Translations under genes and position numbers: made by a program
From: Prostheceraeus crozeri
Taxonomy: Eukaryota > Platyhelminthes > Polycladida > Euryleptidae
NCBI GenBank assembly: GCA_907163375.1
Contig: CAJQUW010002167.1
Location: 1 to 64,000 of the forward strand
Reading direction: 5' to 3'
Length of the DNA stretch: 64,000 bases
Notes under the pieces: generated by a model
The model's database searches: none
What the model saw: the letters and a program-made list of their open reading frames with translations, nothing else
Told to the model about the DNA's origin: nothing
Shown: positions 18,835 through 27,788 of the stretch, one piece after another
Layout: each line of letters begins with the position of its first letter
Numbering within the stretch: the stretch's first letter is position 1

Positions 18835-18973
18835 TATAAAAGTAAATGGATAGAAATTTCATTTATCATTCTCTCTCCACTGATCGACTACACTAAGGTC
18901 TGATAGCAACAGGGGCTCTTGTTGCTAGCGGCAAGATGTCTCTCACGAGTTTAAAACTATCCAATGGCGAGAA
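18835..18973 (+). promoter_or_regulatory. Orphan TATA promoter with a short first exon
   Basis: TATAAAAG at 18,835 is followed by a pyrimidine-rich ATTCTCTCTCC initiator-like stretch, an 8-bp stem hairpin (TAGCAACA...TGTTGCTA, 18,904-18,927), an ATG at 18,936 reading MSLTSLKLSNGE, and a consensus splice donor GAGAA|GTAAGTG at 18,973. The layout matches the promoters of the element-1 family (TATA, short leader, GTAAGT after a tiny first exon). The downstream gene is not recognisable; the open frame at 18,994-19,311 (105 codons) is a possible but unsupported candidate. Confidence 0.4.
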
Positions 18974-19311
18974 GTAAGTGACACCAAAGATACATGGGCC
19001 AACGAGCACGAAGAATGATGATGATCAATAAAGACTTCACTCACATGTCTTCTCAACAAAATAATGAAATATCCTTTCGCTCCGACCACAATGTAAACCG
19101 TCAGTTATCAAATGAAATAAATTTCGCTGTTAAACCAACTCATCAAAAAACTAACATTTCCTCCCAAATGAAGACGGCTTGGCATTCTTGGCTCCCAGAC
19201 CGTGTTCATCTGGTCGCCTGGGTGAAATCCGACGATCTGCTAAGTAATTTGCTGCCAAACGTTGATGTGGATGCTAAATCACCTTGGTTACTATCCATTT
19301 TAACAGCATGA

Positions 19312-20034
19312 TTCTAACCGTTTGTAATTCAATTCTACACAATGCATTGACAGCAGAATGCATTCAGTTAATTGTTAATTTAGACGATTGTCTGAACTTA
19401 CAGACTCACTAAGCCTGTTGAAACGAAAGCTATTATCTAAATTTGCAGAGATGACAAACTCGAAAACTCAGCCAAGAAACAGAATAAGCTTTCAATCTTT
19501 TTGCATGAAGACTTGAATTGTAAAGTGGTTCATGGAAATTTCATTGATAATCAACTTAATTTCCGTTTCATTGACATTCTTGTCAGCAAATTGTCATTCT
19601 ACTTGATATCTAATGAGTTTTAGGCCACTGCATTTCCTCTAATAAACACGGCCTCAAATAAGTGCCACAGCTGAGCGTTCATCTTTTTCATAAACGACGC
19701 AAACTATCATTTTCATATAATAATTAAATTAAAGAGAATCATATAATCAGAGAGACAAAAACGCCGACAATTATACATGCATCCGTTGGAAAGATGAAAT
19801 AAAGACTTCAGATAAGATGTAGCGTTTGGTCACTGGCGCATTGTACATGATTAAAATATGTTGGGGAATTTATCTAAAAATATATTCGGGGCACTGCCTC
19901 GGATGCCCCAATGGACACTGCGCCCCAGAAATCAGACATAAGAAAAGTTGACCAGTTCAATTACCGACTGATGTTCCGCCGACAACAGGTTAGGAAAAAT
20001 GAAACTAATTCCTTAAACGGTACCTTCCTATAAT
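19312..20034. other. No recognisable gene
   Basis: AT-rich sequence with no convincing reading frame or RNA gene. A short GGGGCACTGCCTCGGATGCCCC palindromic patch sits near 19,890. Confidence 0.5.
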
Positions 20035-20685
20035 CTGCAATAGACGCTTCAAATAGACGTGAAATACTAAAAGAAATAACCAACTTCTATAGAGAGCTTT
20101 ACAAAAACAATTTTGAAAATGTGATAATAGATGTAGAAATTGAGAAAGAAGAGGAAGAAAATCCGACACCTGAAATTTTTCAAGGTGAAGTACAACTAGC
20201 AATAAAGGAAATGAAGAATAATGGATCACCGGGAGAAGACGAAATAATATGCGAAATGTTAAAAGCTGGAGGGGAAACCTTGATTGAGATGCTGACAAAA
20301 ATCTTTAGCCGAATTTTGAATTGTGGCCAGATACCCCATGAGTGGAGAAACGCAGATGTAGTGGTGATTCACAAAAAATGCTGCAGTAAGAACATAAAGA
20401 ACTACCGACCAATAAGCCTTCTAATGTCCATCTGTACAAAGTCTTTACCAGAGTTTTACAACGCCGGACTAAACAGACTTCAGAATGGAATCAACCAAGA
20501 GAGCAAGCTGATTTCTGGAAAGGCTACTCAACAATTAACCATCTACACTCGATAAATCAACTGATTGAGAAGTATACAGAGTATAACAAGACTCTCTATC
20601 TGCTTATGATCAACTATGATAAAGCTTTTCACTCTGTTAGCCACACAGAGATGCTAACTGCAGTAAGAAAGCAGGGAGAGTAGTA
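20035..20685 (+). pseudogene. Non-LTR retrotransposon reverse transcriptase fragment
   Basis: The reading frames give 'REILKEITNFYRELYKNNF', 'VQLAIKEMKNNGSPGEDEIICEMLKAGG', 'GQIPHEWRNADVVVIHKK', 'IKNYRPISLL' and 'LLMINYDKAFHSV', the RT palm and fingers of a LINE of the type annotated with craniofacial-development-protein-2-like endonucleases (RTE-like). The fragment is 5' and 3' truncated and frame-shifted before motif A (YDKAF). It is a decayed insertion; no poly(A) or terminal duplication was identified. Confidence 0.75.
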
Positions 20686-20719
20686 ATCCCATCCCAGGAG
20701 CAAGAACAAAATGTGCAAC

Positions 20720-21826
20720 GATGAGTCATCATGCTGACTCAGCCTCCCCCCTCTGGAAGGAAGGAAGGGAGGTGAGGGAGGTGGCCAAGGATGTGATGGA
20801 AGATGGGTCCGAGAGGAGGAAACTGTTCCCTACCCCCCCCCCTCTGGAAGGAAGTTTTCTAGAAAGGGGTGGAATCTCGGAAAGGAGAAGGGTAGGAATG
20901 TGGGAAGGATAGAGTGAGAAAAGGTGGGTTTTGGTGGTTTTTGGAATGAGAAAAGTCGAAAATCGTCATGAAGGAGGGTTCGGATGGGAAATTGGAGTTC
21001 AGATTCGGAATCTACGTGAAATGTTAGGTTGGAAAGGAAGGCAGGAGCAGTTTTCCTGTGAGGGAAGGGGTGGAATCTCTGAAAACGGCAGTGTTGGAAA
21101 AAGGTGAGTGTTGATGGTTTTGAGATGAGAAAAGTCGTTTTTCGGCATGAAGGAGGTCCCGGATGGGAAAACAGAGGTCAGATTCGGAATCTACGTGAAA
21201 TTGTGGGTTAGGAAGGATGTTTCCAGCGACATCGGAAAGAAAAAGTTCTGACCCCCCCCCTCCTGTCAGACTTCCAACTTTGGTGCTAGAGATCATATAA
21301 AGTCGTGTGATAGTTTATTTGCAAGCTAAGAGTGAGAAAAATGCAGTGGAAAGCCCAGTTTGGTCCTATTTTCCTGGGTTTAGAGAGGAAAATGGCAGGA
21401 AAACGTCAAGAGTGAGAAAAGGCAGGTTTTGGATGTTTTGGGATGAGAAAGTCCATTTTTCGTCATGAATGAGTGCTCCGATTGAAAAACGGAGGGCAGA
21501 TTCGGAATTTGTGGACAATTTTGGGTCTAGGGTCGTGTTTCTAGCTCAATCGCAGAGAAAAAGTTCTGACCTCCCCCCCTCTGGAACGAGACTTCCAACT
21601 TTGGTTCTAGAGATCGTAGGAAGTCGTGCAATAGCCCATTTGAAAGCTAAGAGTAAAAAATTCAGTGGAAGACACGGCTTGTTCATATCTGCCTTAGTAT
21701 AGATGTGAGACGCCATTAAAAATTTGGGACATTGACGAAAAAACGACAGAGTTATAATTTTTATGAAAATGCCTCTAGCGGGTGAACCAAGCCTCGGACG
21801 GGAAAACAGAGACCAGATTTGGAATC
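20720..21826. repeat. ~290-bp G-tract repeat array at the left end of element 1b
   Basis: Units share 'CCAACTTTGGTTCTAGAGATC', 'AGTCGTG(C)AATAG', 'GAAAGCTAAGAGTGAGA' and runs of 7-9 C, the reverse complement of the 15.4-16.7 kb array. The last unit ends '...CAGATTTGGAATCAGCGTGCC' at about 21,835, and element 1b genes follow. The element 1 array meets its genes with nearly the same border sequence in inverted orientation. Confidence 0.75.
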
Positions 21827-21887
21827 AGCGTGCCATTTTACACCTGAATGTCATTCATGCTATGTCACCGAAGTGATAGGAAGAAAG

Positions 21888-22310
21888 ATGACAGAAGCAG
21901 TAGAATTTACGAATGAATTTTGTTCACTACGTTTTCATCGACAAAGTCTTCGTGGTGTGATTAGGGACTACATCATCTCATTTCATCAGGAAAAGGCAGA
22001 CTTAGAACTTGCTATCGCTAAAGGTTACTTCGTTTTCCAACAGCTCATGGACAGTTTGATGAATAAAGATGTGAAAGGTCGATTAGTTGCAGAGATTGAA
22101 TTTGAGAAAGTGACTGATGAACATGCAGGTGAACGTGTAGTGTTTCATTTTGCATCCTATTCTGCAGAGACGATACATGATCCAAAAGATTTCTATCAGC
22201 GACACATGGCGAAAATTGCATCTCGACTAGATTCATTTCAAGAGCATGGATCTAACTTGCTCTTATGTAACATAAAACACATTAATATTCAACTCAATGT
22301 GCTAAACTAG
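21888..22310 (+). CDS. Family A accessory protein (intact-looking)
   Basis: 140 residues from ATG at 21,888, chosen because the homologue at 13,637 starts at the equivalent place. It reads TEAVEFTNEFCSLRFHRQSL, then 'LMDSLMNKDVKGRLVAEIEF', 'VVFHFASYSAETIHDPKDFY' and ends IKHINIQLNVLN. It is probably a small alpha/beta protein. Shared 'V-x-G-R-L-V-x-x-I' and 'H-M-x-K-I-x-x-R' positions link it to the 26,306 gene. No known family could be assigned with confidence. Confidence 0.6.
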   Translation: MTEAVEFTNEFCSLRFHRQSLRGVIRDYIISFHQEKADLELAIAKGYFVFQQLMDSLMNKDVKGRLVAEIEFEKVTDEHAGERVVFHFASYSAETIHDPKDFYQRHMAKIASRLDSFQEHGSNLLLCNIKHINIQLNVLN

Positions 22311-22448
22311 ATTTGACTACTAGATTTTGGAAAAGCATTCATGAGTCAGTCGTCCGCGTGCCTCCTTTTCCCTGCCGCAACGAAGTCAGGGGAGAGACGG
22401 AGGTCTCTGATTGACTCTCATAGTGTCAAATGTGGATTCGCAGGAGAC

Positions 22449-22456
22449 TATAAAAG
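22449..22456 (+). promoter_or_regulatory. TATA box upstream of the 22,584 gene
   Basis: TATAAAAG in a GC-richer context, about 128 bp before the ATG at 22,584. It also lies upstream of a good splice donor (ACAA|GTGAGT at about 22,574), which could alternatively join to the TTTCGTTACAG acceptor at 22,931 before the family D gene. Confidence 0.6.
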
Positions 22457-22583
22457 CAAACGTCTCCCCATTTTCACTTCATTTCATTCTCTTGACTTGG
22501 AAAGCGAGTGTGACTTGCTCAAGCCATTCTCCCCTCTCAACTTTGTCTGATCAATCCTGTTTCCGAATTTACAAGTGAGTGTC

Positions 22584-22814
22584 ATGACTGTGTGGCCTAA
22601 ACCTTACCAGCATTTTAGAAGAGAGACGCAGGAGAGTGTGTGGCCGATGATTGTACAAGCCTATTTTGTTGAACCATCACCACCGTCACCTCCACCGCCT
22701 AGACGCTTTACCTTTAAGTCTTTTAGGGAATTGAAACTCAATTCGGGTCCTAAGCCCAAGAGATTTAATTTACTGGACGATAACGAAGATTTAGACTTTG
22801 GTGATAAGCTTTAA
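22584..22814 (+). CDS. Small Pro-rich, C-terminally acidic protein
   Basis: 76 residues from ATG at 22,584. It contains a proline run (EPSPPSPPPPRRF), a basic centre (FKSFRELKLNSGPKPKRF) and an acidic end (LLDDNEDLDFGDKL). A similar small ORF with the same order (KPRLKPRNLFKEF then acidic DDDTDSKEW) lies after a TATA box at 63,647 in element 1c. It lies between a TATA box and a histone-type stem-loop, which is strong context for a compact intronless transcription unit. The function is unknown. Confidence 0.5.
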   Translation: MTVWPKPYQHFRRETQESVWPMIVQAYFVEPSPPSPPPPRRFTFKSFRELKLNSGPKPKRFNLLDDNEDLDFGDKL

Positions 22815-22834
22815 ATCATGTGAACGCCCCAAAA

Positions 22835-22853
22835 GGTCCTCTTAAGGGCCACC
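22835..22853 (+). terminator. Histone-type 3' stem-loop
   Basis: GGTCCTCTTAAGGGCC at 22,835-22,850 fits the replication-dependent histone mRNA 3' consensus GGYYYTHHTHARRRCC at every position: 6-bp stem (one G-U pair) and 4-base loop. It is preceded by CCAAAA and followed by ACC, also as in histone genes. It lies 20 bp after the stop codon of the 22,584 gene. No clear U7-type downstream element follows. Processing by SLBP/U7 is inferred. Confidence 0.7.
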
Positions 22854-23095
22854 TCATATGTCAGTGCTAAGCTAACAACTTTCTTTTCTCTGATGATCAT
22901 GAATGTACTTAGTGGCATTCTTTCGTTACAGACTGCCATGGCCATGAATCCTACTCCAACTGCTGCATCACTGAATCCTCAACATCTCGAGCTGTGGAAT
23001 CCGAAAAGTGAAAAGGTAATTCACGGCTATCCTACCTACAAACAGCAAGTGCGCTGCAACGCTGCTCGAATATATCTTCAAACGCCGGCGGTATA

Positions 23096-24894
23096 CAGGG
23101 TGTAACAAAAATTTCTCCCCAGTGAAGGAACACATTGAGCAACAGTTAATTTGAAATTTTGTTTCATGATAAAAGGACCCAGTGCTCCGACTAACCTAAC
23201 TCGACTCTCCTTTGTATTTACTATCTGCACATTAGCTACAATCTTTTTTGAGCGTTGTTCCTTTTTATAATTGCAAATTAATATGTATGTTGATTCATGC
23301 ACCCATTGTTTTTTTCAAAAAAAACGCCATTTTAATTGATTGTGTAGCAGGCGCATTAAGACCTTCCGTTTGAGCACGTTTGATGGACGCATTGACGGAT
23401 CAAGCCATCTGTATCATCTCCTCAGTCACATTAAATTTCTGAGTAAGTGATGGCTACACTTTTATTTGTAACAAAAGTTCATCCCCATGAGGACAAATTT
23501 TTGTTACAGTCACCTTCAATGTTTTTCTCCAACACTACAGCTCATAGGGAGACCGTGATGACAAGACAGCTGCAGTACCGAGTGCTATCGTGATTCTCAT
23601 TGGCCGATTAACGCTTCAAATTTCATTGGTTGTCGCAATGTACTGCTTCTTCATGACTATTCATTTCATCTCCCAGTGTCAGTGAAGATGGTGAAGGCAC
23701 GTGAACACAAACGCTCACAGATTCAAGGCTTGCATTCAGCAGGACATTCCATCTCACACATTGCTAACATCCTCAAATGTGACCGAAAGACTGTTCGGAA
23801 GTGGATGAAGTCAGAGTCAGGACAAGTGAAGGACGCAAGAAGGAGTGGTAGACCAACGAAAATGTCTCCAAACACCAAGGACAAAGTGCGTCGTGAGTTC
23901 AAAGACAGAGTCAGCCCAGGACTTCGGCGCATTTCGCGAAGCTTGAATCTCTCTCTTGGCTACCTGGAACGTGGAAAGACTATTTCTCACATGACTCTTT
24001 CTCGTCATTTGAGGAAGACCAAGTGGGGTAAAGTTATTTACAAGCAGCCAACGAAGCCTCTTCTCTCAGCCAAAAATGTCAATGACCGAGTTCAATTCAG
24101 TCAAAGGATGGTCGATGAGGGATACACGGATGAAGCGGCCCAGGGTAAACTGTTGAGGTCACACATACTGTTTACCGATGAAAGTCCCATAGAATTGCAT
24201 CCAAAAGTTAATGCTCAAAACAGAAGAATAAGGACGAGTGATCCGTCGTCAATCAAGCCAGAAATGCGGCCCAAGTTCCCCCTGAAAATCATGGTGGCCG
24301 GAGGAATATGCAGATACGGCAAGACAGATCTGTACATCGTACCAAGTCATGGAACTGTGAACGGACAGCACTATCGTGAAAATATTCTCCCTCTGTATAC
24401 TGACATTATCAAAGATAGACGCATATTTCCTTGCTCGGATAGCGGTGTACTGATGCAAGACGGAGCAACTTGTCATACGGCTCGTGCGACTCTCAGTCAA
24501 ATTGATGACAGTGACGTCAAGGTCTGGAGGGATTGGCCTGGTAATTCATCGGACATAAACCCCGTGGAACACATCTGGGCCAGATTACAGGACTCCGTTT
24601 TTAAACAGCCTCGCCCAAAAAACCGTGATGAGCTGATTTTGCGGGTCAAAGAAGAATGGGAGTCAATTACACAGACCGAAGTTTGGCACTTGTGTGACTC
24701 GTTCCGAACGCGAATTTTGCAATGTTTGGAAAATGAGGGTAAGCACACGAACTATTAAGAAAATTGTTGTCCTTTTGTTATAAAACTGATGCTCAATGTA
24801 TTAGAACTCATGTTTGCATAGTGAATTGTTTTTCGGTTGGCTAATTTTTGGCATGTAGGAGAACTTCATGGGGAGAAATTGTTGTTACACCCTG
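23096..24894 (+). mobile_element. Tc1/mariner-like DNA transposon, looks complete
   Basis: 1,799 bp flanked by TA on both sides (23,094-23,095 and 24,895-24,896). Terminal inverted repeats begin CAGGGTGTAACAA and extend ~26 bp with few mismatches (AATTTCTCCCC shared). It contains one long uninterrupted transposase frame. The insertion lies inside a family D gene of element 1b, so it is younger than that element. Intact ends and frame suggest recent activity. Confidence 0.93.
23688..24758 (+). CDS. Tc1-like transposase (D-35-E spacing)
   Basis: 356 residues from ATG at 23,688. The N-terminal paired-type helix-turn-helix has 'IQGLHSAGHSISHIANILKCDRKTVRKWM', followed by a GRP motif (RRSGRPTK). 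The catalytic core has HILFTDESPIEL (first Asp), VLMQDGATCHTA (second Asp) and WPGNSSDINPVEHIW (Glu). I count 35 residues between the second Asp and the Glu, so a DD35E arrangement. All catalytic residues are present and the frame is open, so it may be functional. Confidence 0.93.
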   Translation: MVKAREHKRSQIQGLHSAGHSISHIANILKCDRKTVRKWMKSESGQVKDARRSGRPTKMSPNTKDKVRREFKDRVSPGLRRISRSLNLSLGYLERGKTISHMTLSRHLRKTKWGKVIYKQPTKPLLSAKNVNDRVQFSQRMVDEGYTDEAAQGKLLRSHILFTDESPIELHPKVNAQNRRIRTSDPSSIKPEMRPKFPLKIMVAGGICRYGKTDLYIVPSHGTVNGQHYRENILPLYTDIIKDRRIFPCSDSGVLMQDGATCHTARATLSQIDDSDVKVWRDWPGNSSDINPVEHIWARLQDSVFKQPRPKNRDELILRVKEEWESITQTEVWHLCDSFRTRILQCLENEGKHTNY

Positions 24895-25393
24895 TACTTA
24901 CCAAAAGTGGATACGCAAGTAAATCGTTGCGGTCAAAACCTGACTATCCCTATTGATAATTGTCTGCGTCAGCAGCTTGACATTTTAGAAGACGTTGTGA
25001 GGCAAAAGGATCTCATTCCTACTGAACTATTACAGTTGTGACCAGAAAAGAAAACTTCTTATTATAAATTTTTGCATCGCGGCACTCGCTGCTATATTTT
25101 GCAAAGCAAGTATTGTAAAGTCACTTCAGGAATGACAGTCGAACAGTCAGTTGAAACAGAATTGTCATCGCTAGGTGCAGGCTTTTATTCCTTTCATATT
25201 GAGGTGCCTGCTGTTTATGTGGGACCTCATCAATCTGACGGTAATTTGATTTCTCTCAATTTGCGCATTGCTAAAATTCTTCATCAACCTGAGTTCACAG
25301 GTCTTGATCACATTGAGAAAGTCATTGATTCTTGTGTCAAAGAGTGTCAAGAACCTGTCACTAAACCTAAACGTCGTCGCGCATCAAAGAAAG

Positions 25394-25573
25394 ATGGTGT
25401 TGCCACGAAAGAGAAATCTTAAGTATTGTAATCAGTTAGTATGCAGTGAATGTGGAAAACGCGGTCTTGCGCTTTATGTTCCATTAAAGCATTGTAATCA
25501 TGCTGTATGTATCTTTTGTTATGTAAAGGACAGACATCCTTGTAAAGTTCCTGCTCAATCTATTATCTTGTAA
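25394..25573 (+). CDS. Small RING-like protein (pairs with 14,303)
   Basis: 59 residues from ATG at 25,394, overlapping the end of the family D gene by 29 bp. The cluster reads CSECGKRGLALYVPLKHCNH then AVCIFCYVKDRHPC. Same gene order and same Cys/His spacing as in element 1. A basic N-terminus (LPRKRNLKY) may aid nucleic-acid or nuclear association. The function is unknown. Confidence 0.55.
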   Translation: MVLPRKRNLKYCNQLVCSECGKRGLALYVPLKHCNHAVCIFCYVKDRHPCKVPAQSIIL

Positions 25574-25595
25574 CTAAGTCCTTTTGATATTGTAG

Positions 25596-26159
25596 GTTGT
25601 CATCTTCATAGACAGTGAGGGAACACCCATGCAGGAATTGAGTGCTATTGCAATGAGAGAAAGCGATCGAACTGTTGTTAGTGTATATCATAGATTTGCC
25701 TACTGTCCTCCACACAAAGACGAATGGTCACGGCGTCATGTGCATGGACTTGATCCTTCTATCTTGATTCATATTGGATTTGTAAATGAAACGTATTTGA
25801 TAAGTGATTTCAAACGGTGTCTGTCAGGTTTTCATATTGTTAAAATATTAGGAAATGATTCTGAACTAAAAGCAGCAACACTTCAGTTGCATATTGATAA
25901 TTTATATTTACCATTTTGGGTAGATCGCGTAAGACAAGACTATCATATGCATTGTGATCAAAAGAAGTTTAGAGATGAAATGATTTTTGACGTGGCTGTA
26001 TGTCTCGGTGAGAGACATCACCTTTACAGACCACCATCCCATTGTAATACTAGAAATAAAGCCACCTACATTGCAAAACTCTCTTCACGCTGGCATTGTA
26101 GTCTCTATGACGTTTATGAACTGTATCTATGTTTTTGTCAACAGCATGGGTATATGTAA
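25596..26159 (+). CDS. DEDDh exonuclease-like protein (family C)
   Basis: Open from just after a TTGATATTGTAG acceptor-like site; reads 'VVIFIDSEGTPMQELSAIAM' (motif I, Asp and Glu), 'SVYHRFAYCPPHKDEWSRRHVHGL', 'SDFKRCLSGFHIVKILGND' (position of motif II) and 'WHCSLYDVYELYLCF' (motif III, His and Asp). A Cys/His-rich stretch (HMHCDQK...CLGERHHLY...SHC) lies between motifs II and III, as in zinc-bearing DEDD relatives such as the Maelstrom-type domain. About 187 residues. Nuclease activity is inferred; proofreading, RNA decay or host-defence evasion are all possible roles. Confidence 0.55.
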   Translation, partial: VVIFIDSEGTPMQELSAIAMRESDRTVVSVYHRFAYCPPHKDEWSRRHVHGLDPSILIHIGFVNETYLISDFKRCLSGFHIVKILGNDSELKAATLQLHIDNLYLPFWVDRVRQDYHMHCDQKKFRDEMIFDVAVCLGERHHLYRPPSHCNTRNKATYIAKLSSRWHCSLYDVYELYLCFCQQHGYM

Positions 26160-26305
26160 AACATGCTTTTACTCCTTGTGACTAAGTGATGATCTTTTCA
26201 CGAAGTGCATTCTGTACTTGTAAAGTTTGACTGATGTTGAATAAACTTACAGTGGAACATGATTGTTATTTCTGTATTATTCATAGTGGAAGTCATTGAA
26301 GCAAT

Positions 26306-26694
26306 ATGAAATCTATAGTCACAACGTTTATGATGGCGCATCGTACCTTAAGTAACCACATGTGTCATTTGACACTTGATCAACAAGGATTCGATGGATT
26401 TTTACAAGATTGGAAACTTACATTAAAAATGAAGATGAATGGTATGAAAGTAGTGCTAACTGAAAGCCTTCCTCTCTTCAAAAGATTGATGGAGAGTATC
26501 AACCTCAAGATGTAAAGGGTAGACTCGTTGATTATATAGAGCTGAAAGATTTGGAAAAACCACTTCGTTTTGGATCTTATTGCTCAGAATGGATTACTCT
26601 TAGTAATCAATTTTATCGTCGTCATATGGAGAAAATTATGGAGAGAATAGAGAGACGATGGAAGGAAATGCGTACGTTGTTAAACATATCATGA
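26306..26694 (+). pseudogene. Second family A gene of element 1b (broken)
   Basis: It starts MKSIVTTFMMAHRTLSNHMC and later reads DVKGRLVDYIELKDL and 'FGSYCSEWITLSNQFYRRHMEKIMERIERRW', matching VKGRLVAEIEF, FHFASYS and FYQRHMAKIASRL of the 21,888 gene. AATAAA follows at 26,756. It is a fossil with about one break. Confidence 0.5.
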
Positions 26695-26800
26695 TTCAAC
26701 TGAGTGTGTTTACATCCACGATTTTGTTCGATGGTCGACACATTGTGTAGATGCAATAAAAATTTATTTTCATTGAGTATTTTGTAATGGTGTATAGAGC

Positions 26801-26976
26801 AACATGAGTCATTGCGCTTTGTGCATTACTATCAGGCTCTTTGTTAGATAAATGAATGCGTCTTTGTTCGAGAAAAGGGGCGTGTCACAACATGAGTCAT
26901 TGCGCTTTGTGCATTACTATCGGTCTCTTTGTTAGATAAATGAATGCGTCTTTGTTCGCTAGAAGAGGTGTGTCAC
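26801..26976. promoter_or_regulatory. ~88-bp direct repeat x2 upstream of a TATA box, with AP-1-like sites
   Basis: AACATGAGTCATTGCGCTTT begins at 26,801 and again at 26,889. The two units are almost identical over ~80 bp (both contain GTTAGATAAATGAATGCGTC). Each has TGAGTCA, the AP-1 core. They end about 35 bp before the TATA box at 27,010. Two tandem copies upstream of a TATA box look like a viral-type enhancer; that reading is inference. Confidence 0.5.
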
Positions 26977-27009
26977 CTAAGTCTTTGTGAGGACTTGAAC
27001 GACTTTGTG

Positions 27010-27017
27010 TATAAATA
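27010..27017 (+). promoter_or_regulatory. TATA box for the second family D gene
   Basis: TATAAATA followed by GGAAAGG, about 170 bp before the family D coding region at ~27,183, and downstream of the duplicated AP-1-containing unit. Confidence 0.55.
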
Positions 27018-27182
27018 GGAAAGGTTTCCATCCACGCAGTCAAAAGTTCACGTGTGATAACTCTTTGTCACGTAACAAAGACTGGGAAAACGTGAAAAGG
27101 GAAACGCATGTAATTGGAGCTAGGTCTGGTTATAAAGCGGACGACTGAGCTCATGGCAATCATTTCCGTCCTTGCGCTAACC

Positions 27183-27740
27183 ATGGTTGCTCGAAGCCAT
27201 CAACTCCTCTGCTCTCGCACTTGGTACACTGAACTCCCTTACTTTAGCATCGGGTAAAAATGCTCTCAATCAAAAGATAACTCATCATGGAGAAGCCGTG
27301 ACCATTAAAACTCCAAGTCATCGGATAGATTATCTTAAGGTTATGTCAACAAAGTATGGACTGGTCGTGTGTGTGCCGTTAGACTATTGGACACGGTTAC
27401 AATTCAATACTCTTGAAACATTCCTGAAAGAAAATCTCATCATTCCCAAAGAAATTGTTCGACACAATGGGAAGCGGCCACAAGTTCCCATCATGGAAAG
27501 ACGATACATGTATGTTAATATGGATAGGCACTGTCTCATCATCCATGAAAAGGAGGGCAGCGAATTCGACTTACTCAATTGCAAACCTTTTTAGGAAAAG
27601 GATTCTACTCCTTCGAAATTAAAATTCAAACCATCTACATGAGTCCGCGCAGGGACGGAAGGTTGTTTACGTTGAATCCCTATCTTGTCTCCATAACCTT
27701 TAAAAATGATGTCCATGTTGATGATGATCAACTACAGTAA
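27183..27740 (+). pseudogene. Second family D gene of element 1b (broken)
   Basis: It reads 'TLNSLTLASGKNALNQKITHHGEAV', 'YGLVVCVPLDYWTRLQFNTLETFLKENLIIP', 'YMYVNMDRHCLIIHEKEGSEFDLLN' and then 'GKGFYSFEIKIQTIYMSPRRDGRLFTLNPYLVSITF', the family D ending. It is followed 50 bp later by a histone-like 3' signal. It is a fossil with about one break. The function is unknown. Confidence 0.5.
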
Positions 27741-27788
27741 CACTCTCCACACACACTGAGAACGCACCATCGGTCTTTATGAGACCAC

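Larger units (their letters stand above)
22938..25422 (+). pseudogene. Family D accessory gene interrupted by a Tc1-like element
   Basis: The first part follows a TTTCGTTACAG acceptor and reads MAMNPTPTAASLNPQHLELW, then is interrupted at TA 23,094-23,095 by a Tc1-like transposon. The part after the transposon continues 'NLTIPIDNCLRQQLDILEDVV', 'ELSSLGAGFYSFHIEVPAVYVGPH' and 'LISLNLRIAKIL', and ends with a basic KPKRRRASKKD tail. Homologues: 14,618-15,236 and 27,183-27,740. It is a fossil, inactivated at least by the transposon; about two breaks. The function is unknown. Confidence 0.6.
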
